Source of the DNA: an uncultured Verrucomicrobia subdivision 3 bacterium
Lineage (GTDB): Bacteria > Verrucomicrobiota > Verrucomicrobiia > Limisphaerales > UBA11358
NCBI GenBank assembly: GCA_903922735.1
Contig: CAIXUZ010000025.1
Location: forward strand, 1 to 64,000
DNA: 64,000 nt
Direction of reading: 5' to 3'
Made by a program: the position numbers and the translations under genes. Shown here piece by piece: positions 26,937 through 36,895 of this stretch. Position 1 is the first letter of the stretch. Each line of letters opens with the position of its first letter. The notes below the pieces were generated by a model that worked only from the letters and a program-made list of their open reading frames with translations, was not told the DNA's origin and did not search any database.

Positions 26937-29189
26937 ATGAAAAAAACAACGCTTCTGTTTTTGATCGGCCTATGTGCCACGGTGCTTGGCGCGGACGTTG
27001 TTAAGCTGGAAAATCGCGTTTTGCAGATGGAACTGGGAAGGACACCCGCGCCGTATATTGAAAAGGTGGTGCATAAGGGCAGTGGCCAGCCCGTGATTGT
27101 AAATCCGGCGCACAAGAACCTCTTTTCAATTCTGTTGGCCACAGCCGATGGAGGGCCAACAACCATCGAAAGTTCTCAAGCGAGTGAATCAAGCATCAGC
27201 GCGGAGTCGTCAGGCAAGGTTACGTTGAGGTATGGGAAGTTTCCCGCCGGCAATCTGACAGTTGAGGTTACGGTGATGTGCTCGGATGATAATCCAGAAA
27301 CATTTTGGAGCATCCGGATTGACAACAAAACGGGGCGGCAAATCAAGGCGGTGCGGTTTCCGCAGGTGCTGGCGGTTCCAGCGATAGGCAATGCCCAGGA
27401 TGATGGCATCGTGCTACCGGCGTTCGCGGGCACGCTGATCGAGAATCCGGCGGCGAACTGGAAAAACGGGCAGAGCGTGACGCTAGACTATCCGGGCAAC
27501 CTGTCGGCCCAGTTTATCGCTTATCAGGACCGCACGGCCGGCTTGTTTTTGACCAGCAGGGATACGAGGGGATATCCGATGTCTTTTACGGTGTTCAAAC
27601 AGCCAGACGGTTACCGTTTCTGGCACGAGTTCAAGCCGGTGACCTCCGCAACAAATTGGCAAAGCCCCTATCCGGTGGCGCTCGGCGTGACGCAGGGCAC
27701 ATGGCACGACACGGCTGACCAGTATAAGCGCTGGGCCGTGCAGCAAAGCTGGTGCGCCAAAAAACTGGCCGAGCGAACCGATATTCCGACATGGCTGAAA
27801 GACGGGCCGGACGTCCACGTCTGCGAAGTCCGCATCTACAACGGCGCCCGGGCCGCCAACGGCTCATACTATCCAAAAATCCAGGATCATCTGCGCACGT
27901 TCCGCGACAAGATTGACGGTCCGGTGGTCGCCATGCTCGCCGGCTGGGAAAATCACCGGCGCTGGACCGGGGGCGATTACTTCCCGATCTTTGATGCCAT
28001 AAAGGCCAAGCCCATCATCAGGGCGCTGCGGGAGGACGGATTCAGGCCGTTCTTTTATTTATCCGGCGGGTTTTACACTTTTTGGAATGAAGGAATTGAT
28101 GGCGGCGAAATCTCCGCCGCGCAAAAGTTCCGCCCCGCGTTCGTCCGCGACGAAAAGCTGGGCAAGCCGAAGGAATATGTGTTGAACGAGTCCAACCCGG
28201 GCGGCGATTGGAAACGCCACTCCTACGCGTTCTGTGTCAACGCGCCGCAGACAAAGGAATTCTTTTGCGATGTGATTGCGCAAGCACACACGCTCGGCAT
28301 AGACGTGCTCCAACTGGACCAGACCACCTCCGGTGCCGGCGATGCGTGTTATTCGACCACGCACAATCATATTCCGGGCATAGGGCTATACCAGAGCGAA
28401 GGCTTCTGGGCGCTGCTCGACACAATGCGCCAATACGGAAAAAGCCTGGCTCCCGACTTTGCCCTGCTGCACGAGGAAGTGCATGAGCAATTGATTCCGC
28501 ACCTTGATGGTTTTCATGTGCGCGAGTATTACGAGAAACGCTGGTATCGCGGTTATCCCGGCGCGGCGGGTATTCCGCTGTTTTCCTATCTGTATCATGA
28601 ATACGCGCTGGGCTACGGTGGCGACAGCGCCATGTTGAGCAAGGACAACAACCGGTGGCATGTCCGCTGTCACGCATTAAATCTTGTCACAGGCCGCACG
28701 CCCGGCGGCTCAATCTGGTCATCGCAGCAGAGCATGTATGATGCGCACCCTGACCAAATCGGAATGATTCGCAACCACAGCCGACTGCTTAAGACGCGGG
28801 CTAAAGACTGCCTGATGCTAGGCCGGATGCTGCACCCTTTTGAACTAAAAACACCCACATTAACCATCGCCGCGCCCGCCCAACGGGGCGGCAAATGGAC
28901 ACAGGAAACGATGACAACTCCCGCCGTCCTCACCAGTTCCTGGTTGTCGCCTTCAGGTCGGATTGGTCACCTGTTTGTGAACATCGCCGAGTCTCCGCAA
29001 CCGGTGGAGGTAAACCTCGACACGCGTAATGCATCGGCCGCCAAGTCCTATGACGGTGAAATCTACCGATCGACCACCGGTGAAATATTCAAGCCGCTTT
29101 GGCACAACCAAATGCTGCCAAAGAAATTCACCGCCAAACTCGAACCAGGGGAAGCCGTGTTCATTGAACTTCGCGAAAGCGGTCAGTGA
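26937..29189 (+). CDS. Secreted DUF6259-type putative glycoside hydrolase
   Basis: 750 residues with signal peptide KKTTLLFLIGLCATVLGAD. The N-terminal 270 residues are beta-rich (VVKLENRVLQMELG, PETFWSIRIDN, DRTAGLFLTSRDTRGYP), followed by a TIM-barrel-like region with GPVVAMLAGWENHRRW, IIRALREDGFRPFFYLSGGFY, TLGIDVLQLDQTTSGAG and FALLHEEVHEQLIPHLDGF, and a C-terminal beta domain. LQLDQ and LLHEE are placed where clan-D-like enzymes carry catalytic acids; this is inference. Likely acts on a glycan outside the cytoplasm. It opens a plus-strand operon with an esterase (33 bp gap), an SDR and a GHL6-type protein. Confidence 0.72.
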   Translation: MKKTTLLFLIGLCATVLGADVVKLENRVLQMELGRTPAPYIEKVVHKGSGQPVIVNPAHKNLFSILLATADGGPTTIESSQASESSISAESSGKVTLRYGKFPAGNLTVEVTVMCSDDNPETFWSIRIDNKTGRQIKAVRFPQVLAVPAIGNAQDDGIVLPAFAGTLIENPAANWKNGQSVTLDYPGNLSAQFIAYQDRTAGLFLTSRDTRGYPMSFTVFKQPDGYRFWHEFKPVTSATNWQSPYPVALGVTQGTWHDTADQYKRWAVQQSWCAKKLAERTDIPTWLKDGPDVHVCEVRIYNGARAANGSYYPKIQDHLRTFRDKIDGPVVAMLAGWENHRRWTGGDYFPIFDAIKAKPIIRALREDGFRPFFYLSGGFYTFWNEGIDGGEISAAQKFRPAFVRDEKLGKPKEYVLNESNPGGDWKRHSYAFCVNAPQTKEFFCDVIAQAHTLGIDVLQLDQTTSGAGDACYSTTHNHIPGIGLYQSEGFWALLDTMRQYGKSLAPDFALLHEEVHEQLIPHLDGFHVREYYEKRWYRGYPGAAGIPLFSYLYHEYALGYGGDSAMLSKDNNRWHVRCHALNLVTGRTPGGSIWSSQQSMYDAHPDQIGMIRNHSRLLKTRAKDCLMLGRMLHPFELKTPTLTIAAPAQRGGKWTQETMTTPAVLTSSWLSPSGRIGHLFVNIAESPQPVEVNLDTRNASAAKSYDGEIYRSTTGEIFKPLWHNQMLPKKFTAKLEPGEAVFIELRESGQ

Positions 29190-29222
29190 ATGACCTTTCA
29201 ATCAAAGCCATAAAAACAACCA

Positions 29223-30536
29223 ATGAAAAAATTGATAATAAGCATGCTTGCGCTGGTGCCGGGATGGGTGCTGGCACAATCGGTGGAAATCACGACGGAT
29301 CATACTAACGCCGTGTATGCCTGCGGCCAGCCCGCGACGTTCACCGCCCGCGTTCTGGGGGCCGATAAACAGCTGCTTAAGGCCGGCCGCCTGACAATAA
29401 ACCTCTCAAATTTCGGGCCGCGAATCATCACCAACGCAATTTTTGATCTCGCCCAAGGCAATCCCGCGACCTGCACCGGCACATTAGGCCAACCCGGCAT
29501 GCTCAAGTGCATGGCAACCATCAAACTCGACAAGGATTATCGCAGTGTCTATGGCGCGGCCTACGAGCCGGAAAAAATCGTTTCCGGCTCCCAACGTCCG
29601 AAAGACTTCGACGCTTTCTGGAATGCGGCTATCAAAAAACTCGACACCAAGGTTCCGCTCGATGCCCGCGTCGAGCGACTCGACAAATTCTGCAACGCAA
29701 AGCATGAAGGCTTCCGCGTCAGCTTCGCGACGTTTGATCACGCGCGGGTCTATGGTTTTCTGGCGGTGCCGAAGGGGACGGGGCCATTCCCCGTCTCGGT
29801 CAATGTGCCGGGCGCGGGACCGGGCGTGATTGGGCCCGACACGGGCATGGCTGATCGCGGCTACATCCGCCTTGTGATGAACGTCCATCCCTTCGAACCG
29901 GCGACGACCACCGAGGCGCAGAAACAACTTTACGAAGAACAAGACAAACGCCTGAATGCGCAGTTTGGCGCACCGCGCTATTGCCAGTCCGGCGCGACCA
30001 ACTGTGAAACCTATTTTTATTACCGCATCATTCTCGGCATCAACCGTGCGGTCAACTGGTTGGCAGCCCGATCGGATGTAGACAAGGCGCGTTTCTTCTA
30101 CAGCGGCACCAGCCAAGGCGGCGGTTTTGGTTTTATCCTCTGCGGACTCAACCAACATTTTACGTACGGTGCAATTTATGTGCCGGCCATCACCGATCTC
30201 CTCGGTTTCCAGCAAGGCCGAGACTCTGGATGGCCCAAACTTATTGAAAACGTGCGGGCCGAGGACAAGACCGCCGCCATCAAAGTCGCGCCCTATTTTG
30301 ATGGCGCCCACTTCGCCGCCCGGATCACCTGTCCCGTGCGCGTGGCCGTCGGCTTCAGCGACGAGACCTGCCCGCCCGCCGCCGTGTATGCCGGCTACAA
30401 CGCCCTGCGCGTGGCGGACAAGGCGATCATTCATGGTCTTGGCATGCCCCACAAAGTTTTCCCTGAAATCTACAGTCAGATCGACAACCAGTGGCTATAC
30501 GCAACGCCGGCACCGGATGCAGGTCTCAAGAAATAA
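29223..30536 (+). CDS. Secreted acetylxylan-esterase-like (CE7/AXE1) alpha/beta hydrolase
   Basis: 437 residues with signal peptide KKLIISMLALVPGWVLAQ. Residues 20-120 form a beta-sandwich (VEITTDHTNAVYACGQPATF). The CE7-type hydrolase follows: SGSQRPKDFDAFWNAAIKKL, VYGFLAVPKGTGPFPVSVN, nucleophile elbow GTSQGGGFGF, the acid region PVRVAVGFSDETCPPA, and the histidine region HGLGMPHKVFPEI. Such enzymes remove acetyl groups from sugars or xylo-oligosaccharides. It lies 33 bp after the DUF6259 gene. The N-terminal extra domain is unlike the classic 320-residue CE7 enzymes. Confidence 0.82.
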   Translation: MKKLIISMLALVPGWVLAQSVEITTDHTNAVYACGQPATFTARVLGADKQLLKAGRLTINLSNFGPRIITNAIFDLAQGNPATCTGTLGQPGMLKCMATIKLDKDYRSVYGAAYEPEKIVSGSQRPKDFDAFWNAAIKKLDTKVPLDARVERLDKFCNAKHEGFRVSFATFDHARVYGFLAVPKGTGPFPVSVNVPGAGPGVIGPDTGMADRGYIRLVMNVHPFEPATTTEAQKQLYEEQDKRLNAQFGAPRYCQSGATNCETYFYYRIILGINRAVNWLAARSDVDKARFFYSGTSQGGGFGFILCGLNQHFTYGAIYVPAITDLLGFQQGRDSGWPKLIENVRAEDKTAAIKVAPYFDGAHFAARITCPVRVAVGFSDETCPPAAVYAGYNALRVADKAIIHGLGMPHKVFPEIYSQIDNQWLYATPAPDAGLKK

Positions 30537-30603
30537 TGACGAATTAATAAAAACCGATAGAATCAAACCGATGTGTCGCTCATAAGCCTTCAACAATCAC
30601 GTC

Positions 30604-31362
30604 ATGGAAAAACTCATTAACAAACGCGCCCTGGTCACCGGCGGCGGTCAGGGAATCGGCAGAGGCATCGTGGATGAACTGCTCCGGCAGGGCTGTCACG
30701 TCGCCATTCACTATCACAAAAACGCCCATGGGGCCGAGGAGACCAAACGGCTTGCGCCACCCAATGTAAAAGCCGGCTGTTTTCAAGCCGATCTGACTCA
30801 AGAAACCTCTGCGCGACAAATGGTGAATCAGGCCGTGGAATTTCTGGGCGGTCTGGATATCTTGATCAATAACTCCGGGGACCTCGTCGGCCGCCGGTCA
30901 CTCGAACAAGTGGACATGGCTTTCTGGCAACAAGTGATTGACGTCAATCTGACGACGATGATGCTGGTGACCCGCGAAGCCATGCCGCACCTGGTCAAAT
31001 CCGGCCAAAGCAGCATCGTCAATCTCGCCTCGCTGGCGGGCCGCATGGGCGGACACTCCGGGTCGCTCGTTTATGCTTCCACCAAAGGGGCCATTTTGAC
31101 CTGGACCCGATCGCTGGCACAAGAATTTGGCGGGCGCGGGGTTCGGGTCAACGCCGTCGCGCCGGGCTTGATCTTAGGAACCTCCTTTCACAACACCCAT
31201 ACCACGGCGGAATCGGCGGCGGCAACCGTGGCCAGAATTCCGCTCCGCCAAGCCGGTTCAACCGCAGATGTCGCCCGCGCGGTGGCTTTCCTCGCATCGG
31301 AGTATGACGGATTCATCACCGGGGCAACGCTGGACATCAACGGCGGCGTTTACGGGTGCTGA
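30604..31362 (+). CDS. Short-chain dehydrogenase/reductase (FabG-like)
   Basis: 252-residue cytosolic NAD(P)-dependent oxidoreductase. Cofactor motif TGGGQGIGRG near residue 12-21, NNSGD in place of the usual NNAG, catalytic serine in VNLASLAGRMGG, and Y-x3-K in LVYASTKGAI. The C-terminus FITGATLDINGGVYGC is typical of classical SDRs. Within an operon of carbohydrate enzymes it probably oxidises or reduces the released sugar or its acid. No signal peptide, so it acts after uptake. Confidence 0.88.
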   Translation: MEKLINKRALVTGGGQGIGRGIVDELLRQGCHVAIHYHKNAHGAEETKRLAPPNVKAGCFQADLTQETSARQMVNQAVEFLGGLDILINNSGDLVGRRSLEQVDMAFWQQVIDVNLTTMMLVTREAMPHLVKSGQSSIVNLASLAGRMGGHSGSLVYASTKGAILTWTRSLAQEFGGRGVRVNAVAPGLILGTSFHNTHTTAESAAATVARIPLRQAGSTADVARAVAFLASEYDGFITGATLDINGGVYGC

Positions 31363-31410
31363 CCGAAGAAAACAGCAGAGCAAATTCAATTTGAATCAAC
31401 GCAAAACATT

Positions 31411-33612
31411 ATGAGTTCTCTAAATCGCCGAAAATTCCTCCAATCAACCGGCCTCATGCTGGCCGGGGCACAGCTTCCGTTCGGAGAACTGCCAACGCTG
31501 GCCGCAGCATTGGGTGAACCCTCTCAAGCCGGCTCCAGCGCATCCGTTTGGGATTGGATTCACAACAACCGCACGCTCATCGCCGAGGCCTACAACCCGC
31601 CGTTCTATCCCGCGCTGGACTATGATCCGGAAAAGGCCGTGCGCATCGCCAAGGATCTGAACGCCGATTCGATGCGCTATCCCGCCGCCTCGTATTATGC
31701 CTATTTCCCGAGCAAGTCGGGCTATCCGGTGCATCCGGAATTGAAAGGCGACCCGATGCGCGAAACGCTCGACCGGCTGCGCCAGGCCGGCATGAAGGCC
31801 ACCGCCTATATTCCGTTCAACCACCCGTTCATGGAGGCCACGTCGAAAGATCCGCGCTTTGCCGACTGGACTAAAAAATTTACCAATGGCAAGCCCATGA
31901 CGACCCCGCACTACGGCTACATGGATTATTTCGAGGGCTGCCTGAACTCGCCGGTGCGCGAAGTCATCAGGACTTTGGTCAAGGAAGTCGTCACCGAGTA
32001 TGCATTCGATGTGATCTATTTCGACGGCCCGTATCAAGGGATGAAGAACGACCGAAACTACTGCCATTGCGCTTACTGCGAAGCCGCCTATAAAAAGAAG
32101 TTCGGCCGGCCGGTGCCGAATCAGGACGAAGGAATCAGCCTGGAAGAAAAAATCCAATACCTGCATTGGATGCAGAATGACGTGGCGCTGGGCTTCTTTT
32201 CGGAAATCAGGGAATTCATCCGGAAGGCGCGCAATGTGCCAGTGCTATTCAACAACACCGCCCTGCTAACGCCGCGACAATGGCGCAACCGCGCGATTCC
32301 GCTGGCGGACGGCTTCATGTTTGAGGCGGCGGAGACGCCCGAAGACAAGCTTTTCAACATGCAACTCGGCCAGTCCACGGGAAAAGTCATCTGGACCTAT
32401 GTCGGACACCACACCCAATACAACCGCGAACACATCAAAGACTCCGGAGTGCGCGGCTGGTTCAGCTATCCCGTCGAGAGCGAGGAACTGCTGCTCGACG
32501 GCGCAACGGCCATCGCTTCAGGGGTGGGCATCGTTTACTGGAGCCTTTCCCGATTTTTCTATCAACCGGAAAAACCGCAAGCCTATGACAGCGGCCGATT
32601 CGTCAGGGAGATTTTCGACTTCCAACAAAAGCACGATGCGCTCCTGCGCAGCCTCCGCAGCCAGCCGCAGTCGGGTATTTTGGTCGGGGCCCAGACGATT
32701 GACTGGTTTACCGGCAGCAAATTCATCTCAAAGGGCTTTGAAAATGGGTTCCATGGCGCCTATGAAGTTTTGAAGGCCAACGGCTTTGAATCCGAGCCGT
32801 TCCTGGACTGGCAGATGACGCCGGAACGGCTGGCCCGCTACGAAATGATCTATGCGCCGTCCGCCGTGTGCTTGAGCGACGCCCAATGCGCGATGCTGAC
32901 GGATTATGTGCGCAACGGCGGAAAACTGGTGGCGACCCACATGACTTCGATGGCGGATGAATTCGGCCGCCTGCGAAAAAATTTCGGGCTGGCCGAGCTG
33001 CTGGGCATCGAAGCCGTCGGCCCCGAGCCCTACGAAATGTCCGACCTTTTCCTCAAGCTGAACAGCGGTGAAGTCATCCCGCAAGACGCGCAGATTTTCC
33101 CCTTCCGCGCCCACGGCAGCCGGGTGCTGGCCGAGACGATTGACCGCGGCCGCCGCGCCAACCTTGGGCCGGCCATGGTCGTACGAAAGGAAGGCAAAGG
33201 CAGCGTGCTCTACATCGGCTCCAGCCTGGAGTCGATTTATGTCGAGACACGGATGAAGCGGTTGCGCGCATTGTTCGGCGAACTGTTGACTCCGTGGCTG
33301 GCACCGCGACGCGCCTATGAAATCGAATATCGTTCCGGCGTCATGCCGCATTTCATGGCCTCGCCGGAGGTGCTGGTGCTGCATTTGCTCGCGAACACCG
33401 GCAATAAGACCAAACATATGAAAATCCGCGAAGAATTTCTGCCAGTAGCCGATGTGAAGGTCCGCATCCGCGTCCCCGATGGAAAAACGGTGCGGAATGT
33501 TTCGCTGTTGCGTTCAGGCCAGACCATTTCCGCAAAGCCGCACAATGGCTGGATCGCGGTGACGGTGCCCCGGGTGTTCATCCATGAAGCCGTGAAGGTG
33601 GAACTGAAGTGA
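31411..33612 (+). CDS. Tat-exported GHL6-type putative glycoside hydrolase with GATase-like domain
   Basis: 733 residues. The N-terminus SSLNRRKFLQSTGLMLAGAQ is a twin-arginine signal (RRKFLQ). Residues about 60-380 form a TIM barrel of the hypothetical glycosidase-6 / alpha-fucosidase-like group, with YPALDYDPEKAVRIAKDLN, KATAYIPFNHPF, AFDVIYFDGPYQG and a CHCAYCEAAYKKKFG cysteine cluster that may bind metal. Residues about 430-600 resemble the beta-galactosidase trimerisation / GATase-like fold (YEMIYAPSAVCLSDAQ, LTDYVRNGGKLVATH). A C-terminal beta domain closes the protein. Substrate unknown. Its stop overlaps the start of a decayed transporter gene. Confidence 0.72.
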   Translation: MSSLNRRKFLQSTGLMLAGAQLPFGELPTLAAALGEPSQAGSSASVWDWIHNNRTLIAEAYNPPFYPALDYDPEKAVRIAKDLNADSMRYPAASYYAYFPSKSGYPVHPELKGDPMRETLDRLRQAGMKATAYIPFNHPFMEATSKDPRFADWTKKFTNGKPMTTPHYGYMDYFEGCLNSPVREVIRTLVKEVVTEYAFDVIYFDGPYQGMKNDRNYCHCAYCEAAYKKKFGRPVPNQDEGISLEEKIQYLHWMQNDVALGFFSEIREFIRKARNVPVLFNNTALLTPRQWRNRAIPLADGFMFEAAETPEDKLFNMQLGQSTGKVIWTYVGHHTQYNREHIKDSGVRGWFSYPVESEELLLDGATAIASGVGIVYWSLSRFFYQPEKPQAYDSGRFVREIFDFQQKHDALLRSLRSQPQSGILVGAQTIDWFTGSKFISKGFENGFHGAYEVLKANGFESEPFLDWQMTPERLARYEMIYAPSAVCLSDAQCAMLTDYVRNGGKLVATHMTSMADEFGRLRKNFGLAELLGIEAVGPEPYEMSDLFLKLNSGEVIPQDAQIFPFRAHGSRVLAETIDRGRRANLGPAMVVRKEGKGSVLYIGSSLESIYVETRMKRLRALFGELLTPWLAPRRAYEIEYRSGVMPHFMASPEVLVLHLLANTGNKTKHMKIREEFLPVADVKVRIRVPDGKTVRNVSLLRSGQTISAKPHNGWIAVTVPRVFIHEAVKVELK

Positions 33613-33771
33613 ATCCGTCTTCATTCCGCTGGGTGATGATCGGCCTCGCCTTTCTGGCGATGGTCATCAACGATCTGGATCATCAGGTTCTTTCCGAGTC
33701 GTCACGGCTCCGGATTTAAAGGCGATGGTGCCACTGACGCAGGAAGCGGGCGGCATTTTCAAAGCGTGTTT
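33609..33771 (+). pseudogene. N-terminal remnant of an MFS (ExuT-like hexuronate/sugar) transporter
   Basis: GTG 33609 overlaps the preceding stop. The frame reads VNPSSFRWVMIGLAFLAMVI then NDLDHQVLS, matching the first membrane helix and the NYLDRQVLS signature of anion:cation symporter MFS proteins, but ends at TAA 33717-33719. Moving one frame at about 33692 restores VVTAPDLKAMVPLTQEAGGIF, the expected continuation. After about 33771 nothing recognisable remains; the next gene begins at 33903. So the uptake gene of this operon has been frameshifted and deleted. Confidence 0.7.
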
Positions 33772-33902
33772 TACAAAACGGCGAAACCTATCGGGCAAAT
33801 TCAAAGCCTCCGCCGCGCACCCGCTTCATTGGCGAAGCGTTCCCGCCGGAAATTTATTCTGGCCGCAAATCAATTCCCATGTATTTTAGGGGATAATTTT
33901 TT

Positions 33903-35375
33903 ATGCAACCTACTGGCGATATTGCCCTCATCGGTCTGGCCGTCATGGGCCAGAATCTCATCCTCAACATGAACGACCACGGCTTCACAGTCGTGGCCTA
34001 CAACCGCACCACCGACAAGGTGGACGCGTTCCTCGCGAATGAAGCAAAGGGCACCAAGGTGCTCGGCGCGCATTCCATCGCGGAAATGGTGTCCAAGCTC
34101 AAGAAGCCGCGCCGCGTGATGATGCTGGTCAAGGCCGGCAAGCCCGTGGACGAATTCATCGAGCAACTCATCCCCGTGCTGGAACCGGGCGACATCATCA
34201 TCGACGGCGGCAACTCGCTGTTCGACGACACCAACCGCCGCCAGAAATACGTCGAGAGCAAAGGCCTCCTCTACATCGGCACCGGCGTTTCCGGCGGTGA
34301 AGAAGGCGCGCGCAAGGGTCCGAGCATCATGCCCGGCGGCTCCCCCGCCGCGTGGCCGTTCGTGAAAGACATTTTCCAAGCCGTCTCCGCCAAGGTGGAA
34401 GGTAACGTGCCCTGCTGCGACTGGGTCGGCGAAGCCGGCGCGGGCCACTACGTCAAGATGGTCCACAACGGCATCGAATACGGCGACATGCAGCTCATCT
34501 GCGAAGCCTACAACATCATGAAGAACGCCCTCGGCATGAGCGCCGAAGAGATGCACCAGGTATTCGCCGAATGGAACAAGGGCGAACTGGACTCCTATCT
34601 CATCGAAATTTCCCGCGACATTCTCGGCACCAAAGACGCCGACGGTTCCGCGCTCGTGGACAAGATCCTCGACACCGCCGGCCAGAAAGGCACCGGCAAA
34701 TGGACGGTCATCAACTCGCAAGATCTCGGCATACCCATCACGCTGATGGCGGAAGCGGTTTATTCCCGCTGCGTCTCGGCGCTCAAGGACGAGCGCGTGA
34801 AAGCCGCACGCAAATTGAAAGGCCCCCGCCCTGCCCTCACGAGCATCGCGGCCAATGCGGAAAAGAAAAAGGCGTTCATCGAAGACATCAAGAGCGCGCT
34901 TTACGCCTCAAAGATCGTCAGCTACGCGCAGGGTTACATGCTCATGCGCGAGGCCGCGAAGCAGTACAAGTGGAACCTTAACTACGGCGGCATCGCCCTC
35001 ATGTGGCGCGGCGGCTGCATCATCCGTTCCCGCTTCCTCGGCAAGATCAAGGAAGCCTACGACAACAACCCCAAGCTCTCGAATCTGCTGCTGGATGATT
35101 TCTTCCGCGGCGAGATCAAGAAGTCGCAGAAGGGCTGGCGCAACATCGTCGCCACGGCGGCGAAGAAGGGCATCCCGGTCCCGGCATTCAGCACCGCGCT
35201 GGCGTTCTACGACCAATATCGTTCAGCGGTGTTGCCGGCGAACCTGCTCCAGGCGCAGCGCGACTACTTTGGCGCACACACCTACGAGCGCATAGACAAA
35301 CCGCGCGGCGAGTTCTTCCACACGAACTGGACCGGCCGCGGCGGCACGACCGCCAGCAGCACCTACAACGTGTAA
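33903..35375 (+). CDS. gnd: 6-phosphogluconate dehydrogenase, decarboxylating
   Basis: 490 residues; oxidises 6-phosphogluconate to ribulose-5-phosphate and CO2 with NAD(P)+ in the cytosol. N-terminal Rossmann motif IALIGLAVMGQNLILNM, RTTDKVD, then IIDGGNSLFDDTNRR, the substrate-binding GVSGGEEGARKGPSIMPGG, and the catalytic K/E region GAGHYVKMVHNGIEYGDMQ. The C-terminal half has the helical domain, with GGIALMWRGGCIIRS and a tail containing HTYERIDKPRGEFFHTNW. It provides the substrate of the RpiB domain encoded at 9269. A terminator follows. Confidence 0.97.
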   Translation: MQPTGDIALIGLAVMGQNLILNMNDHGFTVVAYNRTTDKVDAFLANEAKGTKVLGAHSIAEMVSKLKKPRRVMMLVKAGKPVDEFIEQLIPVLEPGDIIIDGGNSLFDDTNRRQKYVESKGLLYIGTGVSGGEEGARKGPSIMPGGSPAAWPFVKDIFQAVSAKVEGNVPCCDWVGEAGAGHYVKMVHNGIEYGDMQLICEAYNIMKNALGMSAEEMHQVFAEWNKGELDSYLIEISRDILGTKDADGSALVDKILDTAGQKGTGKWTVINSQDLGIPITLMAEAVYSRCVSALKDERVKAARKLKGPRPALTSIAANAEKKKAFIEDIKSALYASKIVSYAQGYMLMREAAKQYKWNLNYGGIALMWRGGCIIRSRFLGKIKEAYDNNPKLSNLLLDDFFRGEIKKSQKGWRNIVATAAKKGIPVPAFSTALAFYDQYRSAVLPANLLQAQRDYFGAHTYERIDKPRGEFFHTNWTGRGGTTASSTYNV

Positions 35376-35402
35376 GTGTAGTGTTGACGCTGGGCGTCAC
35401 CG

Positions 35403-35462
35403 GTCGAGCCACAGGCTCGACGCTACAAATCAAAGCGCGGAGCAATCCGCGCTTTTTTGTTT
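35403..35462 (+). terminator. Hairpin pair including the intrinsic terminator after gnd
   Basis: The first hairpin has 8-bp arms GTCGAGCC/GGCTCGAC around ACA (35403-35421). The second, AAGCGCGGA/TCCGCGCTT (35433-35441 with 35446-35454) followed by TTTTTTGTTTG, is a good rho-independent terminator. The first may belong to a dispersed palindrome family. Confidence 0.82.
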
Positions 35463-35498
35463 GTTTGACCTGCCGTTTTCAACCAGCAAAAATGGCGC

Positions 35499-35831
35499 AT
35501 GGCAAAACCTGAATTAAAGATTGAAAAGCTCGTGACCGGCACAGGCGCGGCTCCCAAAAAAGGCGACACCGTGACCGTCCATTACACCGGCACGTTCACC
35601 GACGGCAAGAAATTCGACAGCTCCATGGATCGCGATGAGCCGTTCGCTTTTGTGCTGGGCGAGGGCCAGGTCATCAGCGGCTGGGATCTGGGCGTGGCGC
35701 AAATGAAAATCGGCGACAAGGTGAAAATGACCATCCCGCCCGAACTCGCCTACGGCCGCGACGGTTATCCCGGCGCGATTCCGCCGAACGCCACGCTGAT
35801 TTTTGAGGTGGAGCTGCTGGCGGTCGGCTGA
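35499..35831 (+). CDS. FKBP-type peptidyl-prolyl isomerase
   Basis: 110-residue cytosolic single-domain FKBP. Active-site residues are in [34 protein letters not shown] and IPPELAYG, with the closing strand [11 protein letters not shown]. It catalyses cis-trans isomerisation of prolyl bonds. No signal peptide and no IF insert, so it resembles FKBP12 more than SlyD. It follows the gnd terminator, so it should be separately transcribed. Confidence 0.95.
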   Translation: MAKPELKIEKLVTGTGAAPKKGDTVTVHYTGTFTDGKKFDSSMDRDEPFAFVLGEGQVISGWDLGVAQMKIGDKVKMTIPPELAYGRDGYPGAIPPNATLIFEVELLAVG

Positions 35832-35867
35832 AGTTTTGCGCTCGCCAGCCAGTTTAAGTGCGCTTAA

Positions 35868-36518
<651 letters not shown>

Positions 36519-36534
36519 TCCGCCTTTTCCAAAA

Positions 36535-36831
36535 GTGCCGCCGGCCACCTTCCTCCGTGAAACCGCCGGCGGCACTTTGCTTTCCGTGAAGCTCCAGCCG
36601 CGCGCCGCCAAGAACGAAATCGGCGAACCGCTCGGCAATGAATTAAAAATCAAAGTCACTGCCCCGCCGGTGGACGCAGCGGCAAATCAGGCGCTCGTGG
36701 AATTTCTGGCAGACAAACTGGACTGCTCGCGCGGCAAGGTGGAACTGATCCGCGGCCATACCTCGCGGCACAAGACTTTGATGCTGCACGGTTTCGCGCC
36801 AGAGGAAGTTTTCCGCTCGCTCGGCGGTTGA
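36535..36831 (+). CDS. DUF167 (YggU) family protein
   Basis: 98 residues from GTG 36535. Family motifs VKLQPRAAKNEIG, LKIKVTAPPVDAAANQALVEF and VELIRGHTSRHKTLML are all present. The molecular function of the family is not established. It starts 16 bp after the aquaporin stop, so co-transcription is likely. Confidence 0.9.
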   Translation: MPPATFLRETAGGTLLSVKLQPRAAKNEIGEPLGNELKIKVTAPPVDAAANQALVEFLADKLDCSRGKVELIRGHTSRHKTLMLHGFAPEEVFRSLGG

Positions 36832-36895
36832 AATTTCCAATTTGAATTTTACCGGCCGGTGCGAAATCATCAAGACCGCAACACGATTTAACAAT

